From assembly GCF_001707885.1 (NCBI RefSeq), contig NZ_MASS01000010.1:1-64000 (forward strand): DNA of 64,000 nt. Reading direction: 5' to 3'. This DNA is from Desulfosporosinus cupriresistens. GTDB taxonomy: Bacteria; Bacillota; Desulfitobacteriia; Desulfitobacteriales; Desulfitobacteriaceae. A program made the position numbers and the translations under genes. The notes below the pieces were generated by a model. The model saw only the letters and a list, made by a program, of their open reading frames with translations. It was not told where the DNA came from and did not search any database. This document shows positions 8,898 to 16,426 of this stretch, piece after piece (position 1 is the first letter of the stretch; the number at the start of each line of letters is the position of its first letter).

Positions 8898-9083
8898 CTA
8901 TTCCTCAATCCTCATCTTCATGCGTCGTTTCATTAGCATCTCTTGGTACTTGTCTAAAACAACATCCAACTCTCGACTTGCAGCTACGATTTCCGGATCT
9001 GTATAAGATCTTCCCTCTTTTTTCTTAATCATGTTCAAGCGCAATTCTTCGATGCGCTTTATTAGTTCTTCGAGTTCAGACAC
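8898..9083 (-). CDS. Spo0E-like aspartyl-phosphate phosphatase
   Basis: A 61-residue protein of the Spo0E family. These proteins remove phosphate from Spo0A-P and so delay sporulation. Two helices are predicted. The second holds SRELDVVLDKY, matching the SQELD signature that inserts into the response-regulator active site. The length is usual for the family. GTG start at 9083 follows GGAGGG with six bases of spacing. It is monocistronic with its own terminator. Its place in this spore-gene-rich window fits the call. Confidence 0.8.
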   Translation of the reverse strand: MSELEELIKRIEELRLNMIKKKEGRSYTDPEIVAASRELDVVLDKYQEMLMKRRMKMRIEE

Positions 9084-9122
9084 ATTATCCCTCCGTTTAT
9101 TTTTTTAGGGGATAGTGTGCCC

Positions 9123-9156
9123 AAAAAAGTAAGCCCCGGCAAAACCGAGGACTTAC
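9123..9156 (-). terminator. hairpin with T-run, leftward
   Basis: GTAAGCCCCGG / CCGAGGACTTAC stem, followed on the minus strand by TTTTTT. It lies just upstream of the Spo0E gene and shields it from transcription arriving from the right. 9157-9280 holds nothing else I can support. Confidence 0.5.
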
Positions 9157-9280
9157 TGCTAATATTTGTATGATTGAGAGACACTTCGAGAGAACTAAAA
9201 AAGTAGTGTGTTTAAATATCCCCCTTTCGATACATTATATTAAAATTCTTGATTACTTCCCTCAAGCTACATTTATTAAA

Positions 9281-9411
9281 TCATTTTAGTGCTACACTAT
9301 CCCCAGTAACCATAATATACCATATTCCGATTGTAAAATAGGCCTGACGAAGGCCCGATTGATTGTTAACTAATTCATCGATCGATACACCAAGCCCGGC
9401 AGCCAGTACCT
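9281..9411 (-). pseudogene. 3' fragment of a duplicated XRE regulator
   Basis: The minus strand reads GLGVSIDELVNNQ, matching the last residues of the intact XRE protein (GLCISIDELVNNE), then runs on past the lost stop. Flanking DNA on both sides also matches the flanks of the intact gene at 7.9-8.3 kb. The helix-turn-helix body is missing, so this is an internally deleted duplicate. Confidence 0.6.
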
Positions 9412-9530
9412 CGCCTCCCGCCTCACGCACCTGATAGTCTATTCGTTGCAACTAATTTACTGGTTTGGGCTTGATCTGTCAATGACAAAAAAGAGCTCCC
9501 GCCGTCACCAATGGGAGCCAAGTGAATAGG
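9290..9530. repeat. segmental duplicate of 7.9-8.3 kb with internal deletion
   Basis: Two blocks match the region around the intact XRE gene: the block around the end of the gene (compare 7920-8020) and the block ending in a hairpin (compare 8240-8310, sharing AATTTACT, GATCTGTCAA and GACAAAAAA). Identity by eye is about 80 percent. The gene body between the blocks is gone. Confidence 0.6.
9486..9518 (-). terminator. dispersed tetraloop-type terminator, copy at 9.5 kb
   Basis: GCTCCC / GGGAGC outer stem, GTGA loop on the minus strand (a GNRA sequence) and TTTTTTG after it. Same family as the 8.3 kb hairpin, diverged but with the fold kept. Confidence 0.6.
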
Positions 9531-9554
9531 ACAACTGCTCATTCAGAGAATATT

Positions 9555-9582
9555 AAAAGGAGAGCTTAGCGGCTCTCCTTTT
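9555..9582. terminator. bidirectional terminator
   Basis: Perfect 11-base inverted repeat AAAAGGAGAGC / GCTCTCCTTTT. It sits 140 bases before ymaF with no gene between, so it most likely insulates that gene. Closely similar hairpins follow other small genes here (8.8, 10.0 and 20.4 kb). Confidence 0.6.
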
Positions 9583-9720
9583 ACATTACCTCCATCTACC
9601 TTTAACTCACTAGTAGTATTCGTTCAAATGTTACGACGAATCTCACCATTTCCATTAATATCCATATATTATACCAAGCTTTCATTAATCAGAACTTAAT
9701 AACTATTAGGAGGTGAGCTG

Positions 9721-10023
9721 GTGTATTCGAGAACAGATCTTAACCATGTACACGGTTTTTGTTTTATAACATCCGTCGATGTGCAACACACTCACACTAT
9801 GGCTGGAACGACTAGTTGCGGAATACCTTACGGTGCTAATCATGTTCACCGTTATAAGGGGGTCACCTCATGTGACAGAGGGCATGTCCATTGCTATTTT
9901 GGGATGACAGGCCCTGCACTTTATCTAGCAGATGGTTCTCATGTGCATTGTCACAGTGGCATAACTTCACTGACGCATAACCATATTCACCATTATTGTG
10001 GTTTAGGTTATCCGTCTTATTAA
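9721..10023 (+). CDS. YmaF-family His-rich protein
   Basis: A 100-residue protein built from degenerate HVH/HTH/HIH units spaced by about 15-25 residues, each followed by a G-x-T/S element (for example HVHCHSGITS). This is the pattern of the YmaF family of spore formers. About 17 histidines plus several cysteines suggest metal binding, which is inference. GTG start follows AGGAGGTGA. It is monocistronic with a terminator after it. The biochemical function of the family is not known to me. Confidence 0.8.
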   Translation: MYSRTDLNHVHGFCFITSVDVQHTHTMAGTTSCGIPYGANHVHRYKGVTSCDRGHVHCYFGMTGPALYLADGSHVHCHSGITSLTHNHIHHYCGLGYPSY

Positions 10024-10031
10024 TCACATCT

Positions 10032-10061
10032 AAAAAGGGGAGCAACTAAACTCTCCTTTTT
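10032..10061 (+). terminator. terminator of ymaF-like gene
   Basis: AAAAAGGGGAG / CTCTCCTTTTT hairpin ten bases after the stop codon. Confidence 0.7.
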
Positions 10062-10600
10062 AGAGTCTTCCACCGAGACCACTTACAGGCCCCGATTTCA
10101 TACTTAATCTCAAACGACCGCAGCTCTCCCTTGATCTCGCTCTGGCATCGGAAGATCAACATACGATTGCCAGCCAGCTTTCTCCGCGGTGACTGAGACT
10201 AGACTACCTGCTCGATCTTAAGTTCTTGGTCGTTGAGTTTGAGGCGGATGGGATGGGTGTGCCGTCTAGTTCGAAGTGGGCTATAACGGACATCCTGAGT
10301 TAACTGGTCAATATTACATAATTGTTGGGCAGCGTGGACTCCTGCTAGGGCAACTTTAATTACTACATCGACAATAGCTTCCACCGGGGCCGGAAGGCAC
10401 TTACCGAAAGTGTCATTGGCGGTTGGATTTATTCCACCATTGTATTTTGGACAAAATTAAAAGCAGGTTGTTCCTGCTTTGACCCTAACTGAGATATCCG
10501 CTTATTCAAATTGGCAAGCTCTTGGCAATTTGCAAAATCTGCAAATTGCTTTGTTATGACATCAATTTCGGTAGCACCTTTTAGGATAGTTTCCCTGAAG
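10046..10600 (-). pseudogene. decayed phage-type gene region
   Basis: The minus strand carries three successive open fragments in different frames with protein-like sequence: one overlapping the end of the DUF1906 gene (QFADFANCQELANLNKRI), a second of about 85 codons (10199-10480, containing VALAGVHAAQQLCNIDQLTQ) and a third basic tail ending at 10046. No fragment has a good start. They look like one or two genes broken by frameshifts. Position after holin and lytic-enzyme genes suggests a phage origin. Product unknown. Confidence 0.45.
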
Positions 10601-11420
10601 TATAAGCCTTTGCAACTTCATTTACTGTATCCAGAGCCTTATCTCCAGACATGTAAACTTCATTAGTCCAACCAAGTTTCGGTCCACCAACATTGAACAC
10701 CTTAGTAGCTTTTTTTGCATCAGGGTGAACATTCGCACTTCCATTACGGCAGAACATAGCACATCCCCCATGCAGATCCGCAATACTCATTGCAACCGAA
10801 TAATCTTTAGCCGTGAAATAAACCACTGCATAATCAAACACTTCACTATCCCCTTTCACTTCCCATAGTCCGGCATTATCATTAACGTAGTCTCGGTCAA
10901 CCGCGACCCCGGCTAGTTTTACATCATTGCTATACTGGTAAATGTGATTTGGTGCCTTCTTTCCTCCGGACCACGCATAGGTCTGAAAGTATCTATCGGC
11001 CTTTATGTTTTGCATAACGATGTAGGATCCATAAACACCCATGAGATATTTGCCGCCTAGCCCATCACGAACACCTTGGAAATAATCCGTTATAGCTGCC
11101 ATGTCCCCCGTTTGAACATCATAGTCTACGGTAAAGTAGATGGCCAACCCATCGGGGGCCCCGAGGTATTGAGCCTCAACGATGGCAGCTGCCGCGTCAG
11201 ATACCCCTTTGGTATAAGTAAAGTAGGCTTTCTTCGTAGGCGCCAGTTCCCATATGAGGAATAAGGACATGCCTGCGTTCTGAATAGCCTTTACCTCATC
11301 AAGAGTTAACCCCTTCCATGAGTTTCTACCAAGATAACGACCTACGGATAATATCCCGGCTTTTTTAAGTGCTTGTGCGCTCGATGCGGTTAACTTAGCT
11401 GCGCAATCAATCCCTTCCAT
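10581..11420 (-). CDS. DUF1906 glycoside-hydrolase-like protein
   Basis: A 279-residue protein whose first 200 residues match the DUF1906 (Rv2525c-like) domain. This is a TIM-barrel related to GH25-type lysozymes, found in cell-wall lytic enzymes and phage endolysins. Visible landmarks are the N-terminal GIDCAAKL, VGRYLG, the barrel strand IYFTVDYDV with acidic residues, GVYGSYIV and the terminal strand HIYQYSND. The C-terminal 75 residues are a smaller separate part. ATG follows GAGGAGG. An upstream extension in the same frame belongs to the broken holin, not to this protein. Together with the protease and holin it forms a lysis-like cassette. Confidence 0.75.
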   Translation of the reverse strand: MEGIDCAAKLTASSAQALKKAGILSVGRYLGRNSWKGLTLDEVKAIQNAGMSLFLIWELAPTKKAYFTYTKGVSDAAAAIVEAQYLGAPDGLAIYFTVDYDVQTGDMAAITDYFQGVRDGLGGKYLMGVYGSYIVMQNIKADRYFQTYAWSGGKKAPNHIYQYSNDVKLAGVAVDRDYVNDNAGLWEVKGDSEVFDYAVVYFTAKDYSVAMSIADLHGGCAMFCRNGSANVHPDAKKATKVFNVGGPKLGWTNEVYMSGDKALDTVNEVAKAYTSGKLS

Positions 11421-11808
11421 TCTTGTCCTCCTCTTTTTCCTGCAGTTAGTTAATATCTTACTCAATCCTGGCGGCAACGGTACCCCGAGAATCCCCAAGT
11501 TTTCAGATATGGGCCACCCTTCGCAGACTGCATAAAAAGAAACAGCCATCGTGCGGAAGATCGGCTCGTTGTTTCCCACTAAGCCGTCCAACATGACAGA
11601 ATGGACACGAACGCAAGAATAGCTCCTTTCGGGATGCCACCCAAAACATGGTCTCACTGATTACCTTTTTGTTTTTGATAGCACCCAATAACCCAAATAC
11701 GCAATCTAAGATCATGCAATACACGAGCGCCTGTAATCCCCCTATCCCACCCAAGCAAGCGCTTACAACCGTCCCCAATGTGATATGACGGACCTTAGGG
11801 GCGAACAA
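11421..11808 (-). pseudogene. phage holin (holin_4 type), frameshifted twice
   Basis: Holins make membrane pores that release lytic enzymes. The N-terminal frame gives GGLQALVYCMILDCVFGLLGAIKNKK (two helices and a short loop, here described in pieces at 11650-11770). The protein then needs a second frame for GIPKGAILAFVSILS and a third for VGNNEPIFRTMAV and ENLGILGVPLPPGL, the characteristic holin tail. Each switch is one or two bases, near 11643 and 11590. The third frame runs on into the DUF1906 gene. The gene starts at TTG directly after the protease stop. It is a pseudogene unless the reads are wrong. Confidence 0.7.
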
Positions 11809-12558
11809 TTATTTGCCGGTCCACATATCGGTCACATACTTAGCAAAATAGCTATACGGTAGATAAAAATACCCCTTATCTCCCCATCCTTCACCCCATG
11901 AATTTCGACAAGCAACGTAACCTGTAGTTTTCCCGGAGTCTATATAACCGACAGCTAATACAGCATGGCCCCCTAGAAGTTTCTCTCCACGCTTTGGCAA
12001 GGGAATAATTCCGGTCTGAGCCACTTGCTCGGATTCAAAGCTCTCGTACACACTAATGCCCAGCACTACCGGATAGCCTTCAGCCAAAGCGGCTTTCAAA
12101 GTGGTTAAGCTTAACACCCTATGATATTCGGAAATTTTAAACGGGACAGCGTCCATTGTGGCTTGTGGTGGAGGAGTTAAGGTAAACTTCGTAATGTCGT
12201 AAGGCCAATCTACTTCAGGGGCGCATCCCATTTGCTGCAGGACTTTCATGCCATCTCGGATCATTGCCCCGGAGTCTTCATTCACAGTGCCCTCTAGGTT
12301 GCGTTCTTCCCAATACAACCATAGGCGGCTTAACAGTGTGAGGCTACCGGCTTGTTTCTCCCAATATTCACGTAAACCGCTGGCAATAGCGTTGGCAGTG
12401 CAGCTTCCTAGCTCTCCCTGGTCAACGATCGGGGAGCAACCGAATCTGAGGTCCACACTCTTCGGAAGGACTGTTTTGGTTGTAAATCGCGTGGATCTGA
12501 AAACTTTATCGCGTAAGTCCTCGGTGTCTGGTTTTAGTTTGTATACTCTTTTTGTCAT
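11809..12558 (-). CDS. papain-family (C1) cysteine protease
   Basis: A 249-residue protease without signal peptide. Catalytic Cys53 lies in DQGELGSCTANA, His198 in GGHAVLAVGY and Asn219 in RNSWGEGWGDKGY, the full papain triad. The oxyanion-hole Gln is in the same first motif. There is no clear propeptide, unlike secreted plant-type enzymes. The ATG start follows GGAGG; an earlier in-frame TTG overlaps that sequence. The broken holin begins one codon after its stop and the DUF1906 gene follows, so it is probably part of a former phage or bacteriocin-like lysis unit. The substrate is unknown. Confidence 0.85.
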   Translation of the reverse strand: MTKRVYKLKPDTEDLRDKVFRSTRFTTKTVLPKSVDLRFGCSPIVDQGELGSCTANAIASGLREYWEKQAGSLTLLSRLWLYWEERNLEGTVNEDSGAMIRDGMKVLQQMGCAPEVDWPYDITKFTLTPPPQATMDAVPFKISEYHRVLSLTTLKAALAEGYPVVLGISVYESFESEQVAQTGIIPLPKRGEKLLGGHAVLAVGYIDSGKTTGYVACRNSWGEGWGDKGYFYLPYSYFAKYVTDMWTGK

Positions 12559-12746
12559 GTTGCTTACCTCCAAATTCTTCTGAGAACCTTTAACTCAGTT
12601 CAGTTTATGCTCCAGATTGGACAAGTGTTCGCCAGATGTCCATTTCAGCCTTCCTCTTGGGCTACAAAACGGTTAATAATGGTTTTTATTTGCAGTATAC
12701 TAATGACATAAGGGTTTTCTATTTTACCAGCAAGGAGAGAAAAGAT

Positions 12747-12920
12747 ATGAACATCTATAATTACAAGGCGAATCAAAACAAGTTTAAGCGTGTAGCAGAA
12801 AGCATGAGGAATATCATTTTTAAACATAACGATGTGAGCCAAGCGATAGATCATTTTAACGAGGACGTTAACAAAGCCGTCCGTAGTATTATTCTAGAAC
12901 TAGAAAATGAAAAGAATTAG
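12747..12920 (+). CDS. small hypothetical protein
   Basis: A 57-residue, highly charged, probably helical protein starting at ATG behind GGAGAG. It is rich in Lys, Asn and Asp, with two predicted helices and no cysteines or membrane segment. An upstream in-frame extension lacks a ribosome binding site. It ends before a strong hairpin at 12960-13007. Not recognised. Confidence 0.55.
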   Translation: MNIYNYKANQNKFKRVAESMRNIIFKHNDVSQAIDHFNEDVNKAVRSIILELENEKN

Positions 12921-12954
12921 CGCTAACTTTAAAAACCGAACTTCCAATCGGTAC

Positions 12955-13010
12955 AATAAAAGCACAAGCAGACAATCCCCTAATGAGTGGGTTGGATGCT
13001 TGTGCTTATT
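12955..13010. terminator. bidirectional terminator, end of micropeptide unit 1
   Basis: Perfect ten-base stem AAGCACAAGC / GCTTGTGCTT, with inner AATCC / GGGTT pairing. T-rich DNA flanks both sides. It closes the rightward small gene and also the leftward transcript from the 13.29 kb promoter. Confidence 0.7.
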
Positions 13011-13057
13011 TAATCCCTCGCGACTGTTCCAGACACCCTCTTTAAAGTGCCCATTAG

Positions 13058-13141
13058 TCAATCTCTTCTTAAATATATGGCTGCATAATTGTAGGCAAGC
13101 ATTAGTGCCAAGCAGATCAGATAGAGAGTAATATACTTCAT
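13058..13141 (-). CDS. 27-residue membrane micropeptide, unit 1
   Basis: An ATG-started peptide of 27 residues: short N-terminus (MKY), one hydrophobic segment of about 20 residues (ITLYLICLALMLAY and on) and a basic tail LRRD. AAAGGA lies 12 bases upstream. It lies about 100 bases downstream of a leftward direct-repeat promoter, the same layout as the micropeptide at 16.3 kb. It is too short for normal gene callers. Sequence similarity to the other peptides is weak, so membership rests on promoter, size and topology. Toxin-like or regulatory membrane peptides are both possible. Confidence 0.5.
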   Translation of the reverse strand: MKYITLYLICLALMLAYNYAAIYLRRD

Positions 13142-13239
13142 GCTAACTAAACGTCCTTTCTTTGCTAATTATGGCACACATTTCAGTAGGGCTTTGCTCT
13201 ATATTTCAACCGCAAATTACAGAGTTAAGTACTGTATTG

Positions 13240-13293
13240 ATCTTAAACCCTATTTGTTACTTTTCAATGACCTTTGTATGTAGAATATGTTAA
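13240..13293 (-). promoter_or_regulatory. PhoB/PhoP-like direct-repeat promoter, unit 1
   Basis: Minus strand: TTAACA-N5-TACATA-N5-GTCATT-N5-GTAACA-N9-TAAGAT. The four hexamers repeat every 11 bases, the spacing of OmpR-family response-regulator boxes, and the last one is nine bases from the -10. The same architecture occurs three more times to the right. Confidence 0.65.
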
Positions 13294-13389
13294 ACCTTAT
13301 AATGGTATCTGCTATAAAACACCAGAAAATCCTCCCACCATTTAAGGCAAGAGAACAATACAAAAGCAAGCAAGCATTAGTAACTAATA

Positions 13390-13416
13390 AGCTCATCACA
13401 CAAAAGGAGATGAGCT
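13390..13416 (+). promoter_or_regulatory. hairpin around the ribosome binding site of a small ORF
   Basis: Perfect stem AGCTCATC / GATGAGCT. AAGGA lies in the 11-base loop and the stem closes two bases before the ATG at 13419. It could gate translation. Confidence 0.4.
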
Positions 13417-13418
13417 AA

Positions 13419-13568
13419 ATGAACGAACTTATAGGCTCTAAGAGTAGCTTTGTCGCTGAAACAAGTATTATGATCATTTATAACGGCGGAGCCAAAAATC
13501 CCACTTGCATCGCAAACGGGATAGCTTTAATGACACAGACTTGGATAATTCATCCTCATCATTTCTGA
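13419..13568 (+). CDS. 49-residue hypothetical protein
   Basis: ATG start behind AAGGAGATG, 49 codons. The middle contains TSIMIIYNGGAKNP and one Cys, and the end is His-rich (HPHHF). It has no signal peptide or full membrane segment. The strong ribosome binding site, partly held in a hairpin, is the main argument that it is real. Not recognised. 13569-13833 holds nothing else I can support. Confidence 0.4.
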   Translation: MNELIGSKSSFVAETSIMIIYNGGAKNPTCIANGIALMTQTWIIHPHHF

Positions 13569-13833
13569 GATCGGAATTTAGTTCAATTCCGTCTATGAGC
13601 CATATCTCATATTAACGACCAAGTAAACAATCAATCCCAAATAGTCTCAAAACAATCAATATTGTTGAAAAGCAGGGAATTCAGAATTATTAGCGAACTT
13701 TCTATTTATTGAAAGAAGTAGGAAATGAATGTCGCAAAATGCGGTTAAGAAAAAGAAATGTAAATCCTTCGGCAGCGAGATGTAAAACTTGCTAAGATTC
13801 CATTACATATTCACCTAAAAAGGAGAGAAGCTT

Positions 13834-14064
13834 ATGAGCGGAAGATATTATGTAATTGATAACCGAAACCAAAAATCAAATGGGAATTTCAAGGCTGCCG
13901 CTAGAGAAACTGCTACTATCTTCTATTTAAGGACATCGAACGACTATTCTGCTGCAAAAGAAGAGCAAGAAGATCCAAAAAGAGCGATTATTTCGATGAG
14001 TATAATCATCGCATTCTTATTCTTCTATACTATTATTGTTATGGTTTCAAACTATATTAAATAA
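13834..14064 (+). CDS. small membrane-anchored hypothetical protein
   Basis: A 76-residue protein with a hydrophilic N-terminus (about residues 1-50, Lys/Arg/Glu-rich) and one C-terminal transmembrane helix (about 51-72), so tail-anchored. ATG follows AAGGAGAG. No terminator is obvious before the next gene. Not recognised. Confidence 0.6.
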   Translation: MSGRYYVIDNRNQKSNGNFKAAARETATIFYLRTSNDYSAAKEEQEDPKRAIISMSIIIAFLFFYTIIVMVSNYIK

Positions 14065-14111
14065 AACTTTGGGAATAGCAAGGCAGGTCCCATCCTCAAT
14101 AAAGATTTTAT

Positions 14112-14408
14112 GTGGTCGAAACGGCGGAAGGATTACACTACCGCGACGATAAAGTAACCGAATCCAAAAAAACAGAATTAAATAATTGCTCAGAGTTGGT
14201 CCTTACGGTGTACGCAGTCGGGTTTGATGATTTGTACATCTTGCACGATGGACATCACGTGCGCGAAGCTGCAATAAAGCTTGGCATACCTGTTATCTAC
14301 AAGTGCATTGATCACCCAGAAGGTCTAACCGGTGAAGATCTATTAGAACAAAGTTGGAAAGACGGTGATTGGTATTACATCGCTACTGGCGATTTCGTTT
14401 GGCGATAA
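14112..14408 (+). CDS. ParB/sulfiredoxin-fold-like hypothetical protein
   Basis: A 98-residue soluble protein. The centre (about residues 45-60) reads LHDGHHVREAAIKLGIPVIY, resembling the DGHHR-x-AA-x-x-LG signature of ParB/Srx-like nucleotide-binding domains. Here the usual Arg after the histidines is shifted by one residue. The GTG start has only a weak ribosome binding site, so the true start is uncertain. There is no partner gene nearby. A role in nucleotide binding is inferred from the motif alone. Confidence 0.5.
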   Translation: MVETAEGLHYRDDKVTESKKTELNNCSELVLTVYAVGFDDLYILHDGHHVREAAIKLGIPVIYKCIDHPEGLTGEDLLEQSWKDGDWYYIATGDFVWR

Positions 14409-14482
14409 GGTAAGTTCCTCAATCATTATGGAATAACTAAAGGACAAACGCCTTGTGACTACACAGTCGAAAGGGGTGTAGT

Positions 14483-14815
14483 GTGCTTAAGAAAATCTTC
14501 AACTCAGCCATAACCTGGTTAGTTATATCATTTCTTCTTATAATTGTATGTACAAAAATATTTATGATAGCTACGGAGCCAAAAGATATTCATTATCATT
14601 ACGATGGGATAAAGTACAGTATTGAGGACACTTCGTTATTTGAGAAGACTGAAATTTATATCGATGGAAAATTTAAAAGTAGCTTATTAGGTAAACCAAA
14701 TGAATTCCTTGGGAAAATAAAAATTAGAGACAAGGAATTCGATTATTCTGCCTATCCAATAAAATTCAGTAATGAGAATTTAGCTCCTCTAGAACATCAG
14801 ATCATTACGGAATGA
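14483..14815 (+). CDS. membrane-anchored hypothetical protein
   Basis: A 110-residue protein with one N-terminal transmembrane anchor (about residues 10-30) and an extracytoplasmic beta-rich part. GTG start behind AAAGGGG. Its stop codon overlaps the start of the next ORF (ATGA), in a different frame. The two could be translationally coupled, or one protein split by a frameshift. Not recognised. Confidence 0.55.
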   Translation: MLKKIFNSAITWLVISFLLIIVCTKIFMIATEPKDIHYHYDGIKYSIEDTSLFEKTEIYIDGKFKSSLLGKPNEFLGKIKIRDKEFDYSAYPIKFSNENLAPLEHQIITE

Positions 14816-14994
14816 TCTACATCGATAATAGGTTTCAACGATTAACTGTTGACATTCATAAAAGAGTTGGTAATGGGAGTTACATTTCAAGTGGTTGGAT
14901 GATATCAGCCTCATGTAACAATATCACTGAGGCAGTAAAAATAAATACTGAGCTAATCCCTGATACAATCAGAAAATTATATAGTTCTACTTGA
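14812..14994 (+). CDS. hypothetical protein, possibly the split end of the previous gene
   Basis: A 60-residue soluble stretch starting within the previous stop (ATGA). Its start has no independent ribosome binding site. Predicted strands (IDNRFQRLTVDIHK) continue the beta-rich pattern of the upstream protein. It is either a coupled small gene or the C-terminal third of a frameshifted protein. Confidence 0.4.
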   Translation: MIYIDNRFQRLTVDIHKRVGNGSYISSGWMISASCNNITEAVKINTELIPDTIRKLYSST

Positions 14995-15061
14995 CCAACG
15001 TTAGGCTTCGGCTTCAAGAAAGAATTTTAAAAAACCGTCTATTGTAACTTGAGTTCCTCTC

Positions 15062-15574
15062 TCACTTAGCTTTTTTAAGGTAGTTATCTAAGGCCTTCTG
15101 AGTCAGCTGTGCAGTTTTGTAATCCCCCACACCATTCTGGATTCTCACAGCCAGTTCCAAGAAATCAGCACATGTTTGAAAGTATCCACCGAGTTTAGCA
15201 TAGATTCCCACGATAGTTACGATATCTGGTAATTTTTTTGCTAACTCCTCAAAGTCAACAAAGTCTTCAGCGTTATCCACTTGGAGTTTTAGCTGTGTGA
15301 GCATTGCACCAGTCTGTTCTTCCAATTCTTTAACAGCATCTCCACTCGTCCCAAGGACAACATGAGCAACACCCTTCATATAGGTGATGACTTTTTCTCT
15401 ATCCTCGACTTTGAACTTTTTACCAAAATATTGAGTCATTTTTTTCTTGACGTTTTTAGTCGTTCCTTGATCTTTGAGCAAGGCCAAAAACATCTTTACT
15501 GTATATGGACTGCCTTCCAGTTCAAACAGGACAGTATCCATGTTGATGCAGTTGTCAAGTAATAACTGTTTCAC
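15062..15574 (-). CDS. hypothetical helical protein
   Basis: A 170-residue soluble protein, almost entirely helical by composition, without signal peptide or membrane segment. GTG start behind AAGGAGGG. Regions rich in Lys (about 40-60) and Leu heptads suggest helical hairpins. It stands alone between small units. Not recognised. Confidence 0.6.
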   Translation of the reverse strand: MKQLLLDNCINMDTVLFELEGSPYTVKMFLALLKDQGTTKNVKKKMTQYFGKKFKVEDREKVITYMKGVAHVVLGTSGDAVKELEEQTGAMLTQLKLQVDNAEDFVDFEELAKKLPDIVTIVGIYAKLGGYFQTCADFLELAVRIQNGVGDYKTAQLTQKALDNYLKKAK

Positions 15575-15849
15575 TTAATTCCCTCCTTGATAACTTAGTT
15601 GTGGTCACCGGTCCACACTCCAAATACTCCTGAGTCCCTCATAACCTAGCTCTCATTAAGTAAACCCTAGGCCAAACCTAGAGTTCTCAGCAATCAATCG
15701 TTATTCTATGACATTATATATTCAACATTTATCGGCATTACCCTGCAAATAATGAGGAACTTACAATGGTTAAATAGGACCCTAAAAAGATGCCCGTTAA
15801 TCGGACATCCACTAGATAACATACTAGGAATATTCCCCCGAGATAAGCA

Positions 15850-15879
15850 GAAAGGCTCCCACCGCGTCCGTTGAGAGCC
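15850..15879 (-). terminator. dispersed tetraloop-type terminator, copy at 15.86 kb
   Basis: Outer stem GGCTCCCA / TGAGAGCC of the same family, with a more diverged loop. On the minus strand the T-run is short. The stretch 15580-15965 has no supported gene. Confidence 0.45.
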
Positions 15880-15965
15880 AAGTTAAGGAGATATTCACTA
15901 CAGAGGTATCTTACCCCAAGTCTGGTTAATAATACGTGAAGTAGCGCAGGCTTGTGTATACATAA

Positions 15966-15998
15966 TAAAAAAATGCTCCCACCGTTTCCGATGAGAGC
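15966..15998 (-). terminator. dispersed tetraloop-type terminator, copy at 15.98 kb
   Basis: Minus strand GCTCTCATCG-GAAA-CGGTGGGAGC: a ten-pair stem with a GNRA tetraloop, then ATTTTTTT. This is the clearest member of the family. It lies 100 bases beyond the terminator of micropeptide unit 2. The 20 bases upstream on the minus strand match those of the 8.3 kb copy. Confidence 0.7.
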
Positions 15999-16096
15999 GA
16001 GTAGGATGAACATACATTATATATTATGCTTAAGTCCACACCATTTATGAAAATGAATAGAAAAGAGAAATACGCCCATCTTATAGATGGAGTGTC

Positions 16097-16122
16097 AAAA
16101 AAACCCCCTCACTAGGAGGGGG
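16097..16122 (-). terminator. terminator of micropeptide unit 2
   Basis: CCCCCTC / GAGGGGG stem, ACTAG loop, T-run on the minus strand. Near-identical hairpins end units 3 and 4. Confidence 0.7.
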
Positions 16123-16156
16123 AGCGGAGGAGGACCAAGAATGAGAAAACTTTATG

Positions 16157-16179
16157 TTAACCGTTAGATTAACGGGTAA
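16157..16179 (-). repeat. conserved 3' hairpin, unit 2
   Basis: Imperfect palindrome with core CCGTT-N5-AACGG. Unit 3 has CCGCT-N5-AGCGG, a compensatory change. It lies between the micropeptide stop and the terminator, so it is probably a 3' UTR structure. Confidence 0.55.
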
Positions 16180-16208
16180 TCGTCTGATTATATCTACTTA
16201 GACTTTTG

Positions 16209-16295
16209 TTAGTCTGCGCACTCATCAACATCTGGCAAAGTCCTAAATATAGTGGGAATCATACCGATGACCACTAATATAATAATCAATTTCAT
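16209..16295 (-). CDS. 28-residue membrane micropeptide, unit 2
   Basis: ATG start 11 bases after AAAGGAG. The first 20 residues form one hydrophobic segment (KLIIILVVIGMIPTIF), followed by an acidic tail DVDECAD with one Cys. The peptide at 23.8 kb has the same length and aligns over KLII and IG-I-P. Both sit 50-60 bases downstream of the -10 of a direct-repeat promoter and upstream of the same hairpin and terminator. The shared architecture strongly suggests a translated gene family. Function is unknown. Confidence 0.6.
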   Translation of the reverse strand: MKLIIILVVIGMIPTIFRTLPDVDECAD

Positions 16296-16347
16296 TTTAT
16301 GTGCAACTCCTTTCTTGCATATTTTCCCAAGCTTGTTCTTTGTATTT

Positions 16348-16401
16348 ATTATAAATCATAATTGCTTCTTTTGCATGAACTTTGTGTGAAGAATATGTGA
16401 A
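16348..16401 (-). promoter_or_regulatory. PhoB/PhoP-like direct-repeat promoter, unit 2
   Basis: Minus strand: TTCACA-N5-TTCACA-N5-TTCATG-N20-TATAAT. The three clear hexamers have 11-base spacing, and the distance to the -10 is identical to the other three copies. The fourth hexamer position is degenerate here. Confidence 0.65.
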
Positions 16402-16426
16402 GACTTATATTGGAAACCTGCCAAAT

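Noticed and set aside
9721..10023. Candidate repeat array or CRISPR-like pattern because of recurring CATGTNCA words
   Set aside because: The recurrences are His-Val-His codons within one coding frame of a YmaF-type protein; spacing is irregular.
15738..16013. Minus-strand ORF of 91 codons with an internal repeat (LALIGNGGS / LALNGRGGS)
   Set aside because: The repeat comes from two copies of the dispersed terminator hairpin. Other copies of the hairpin do not keep this reading frame, so the frame is incidental.
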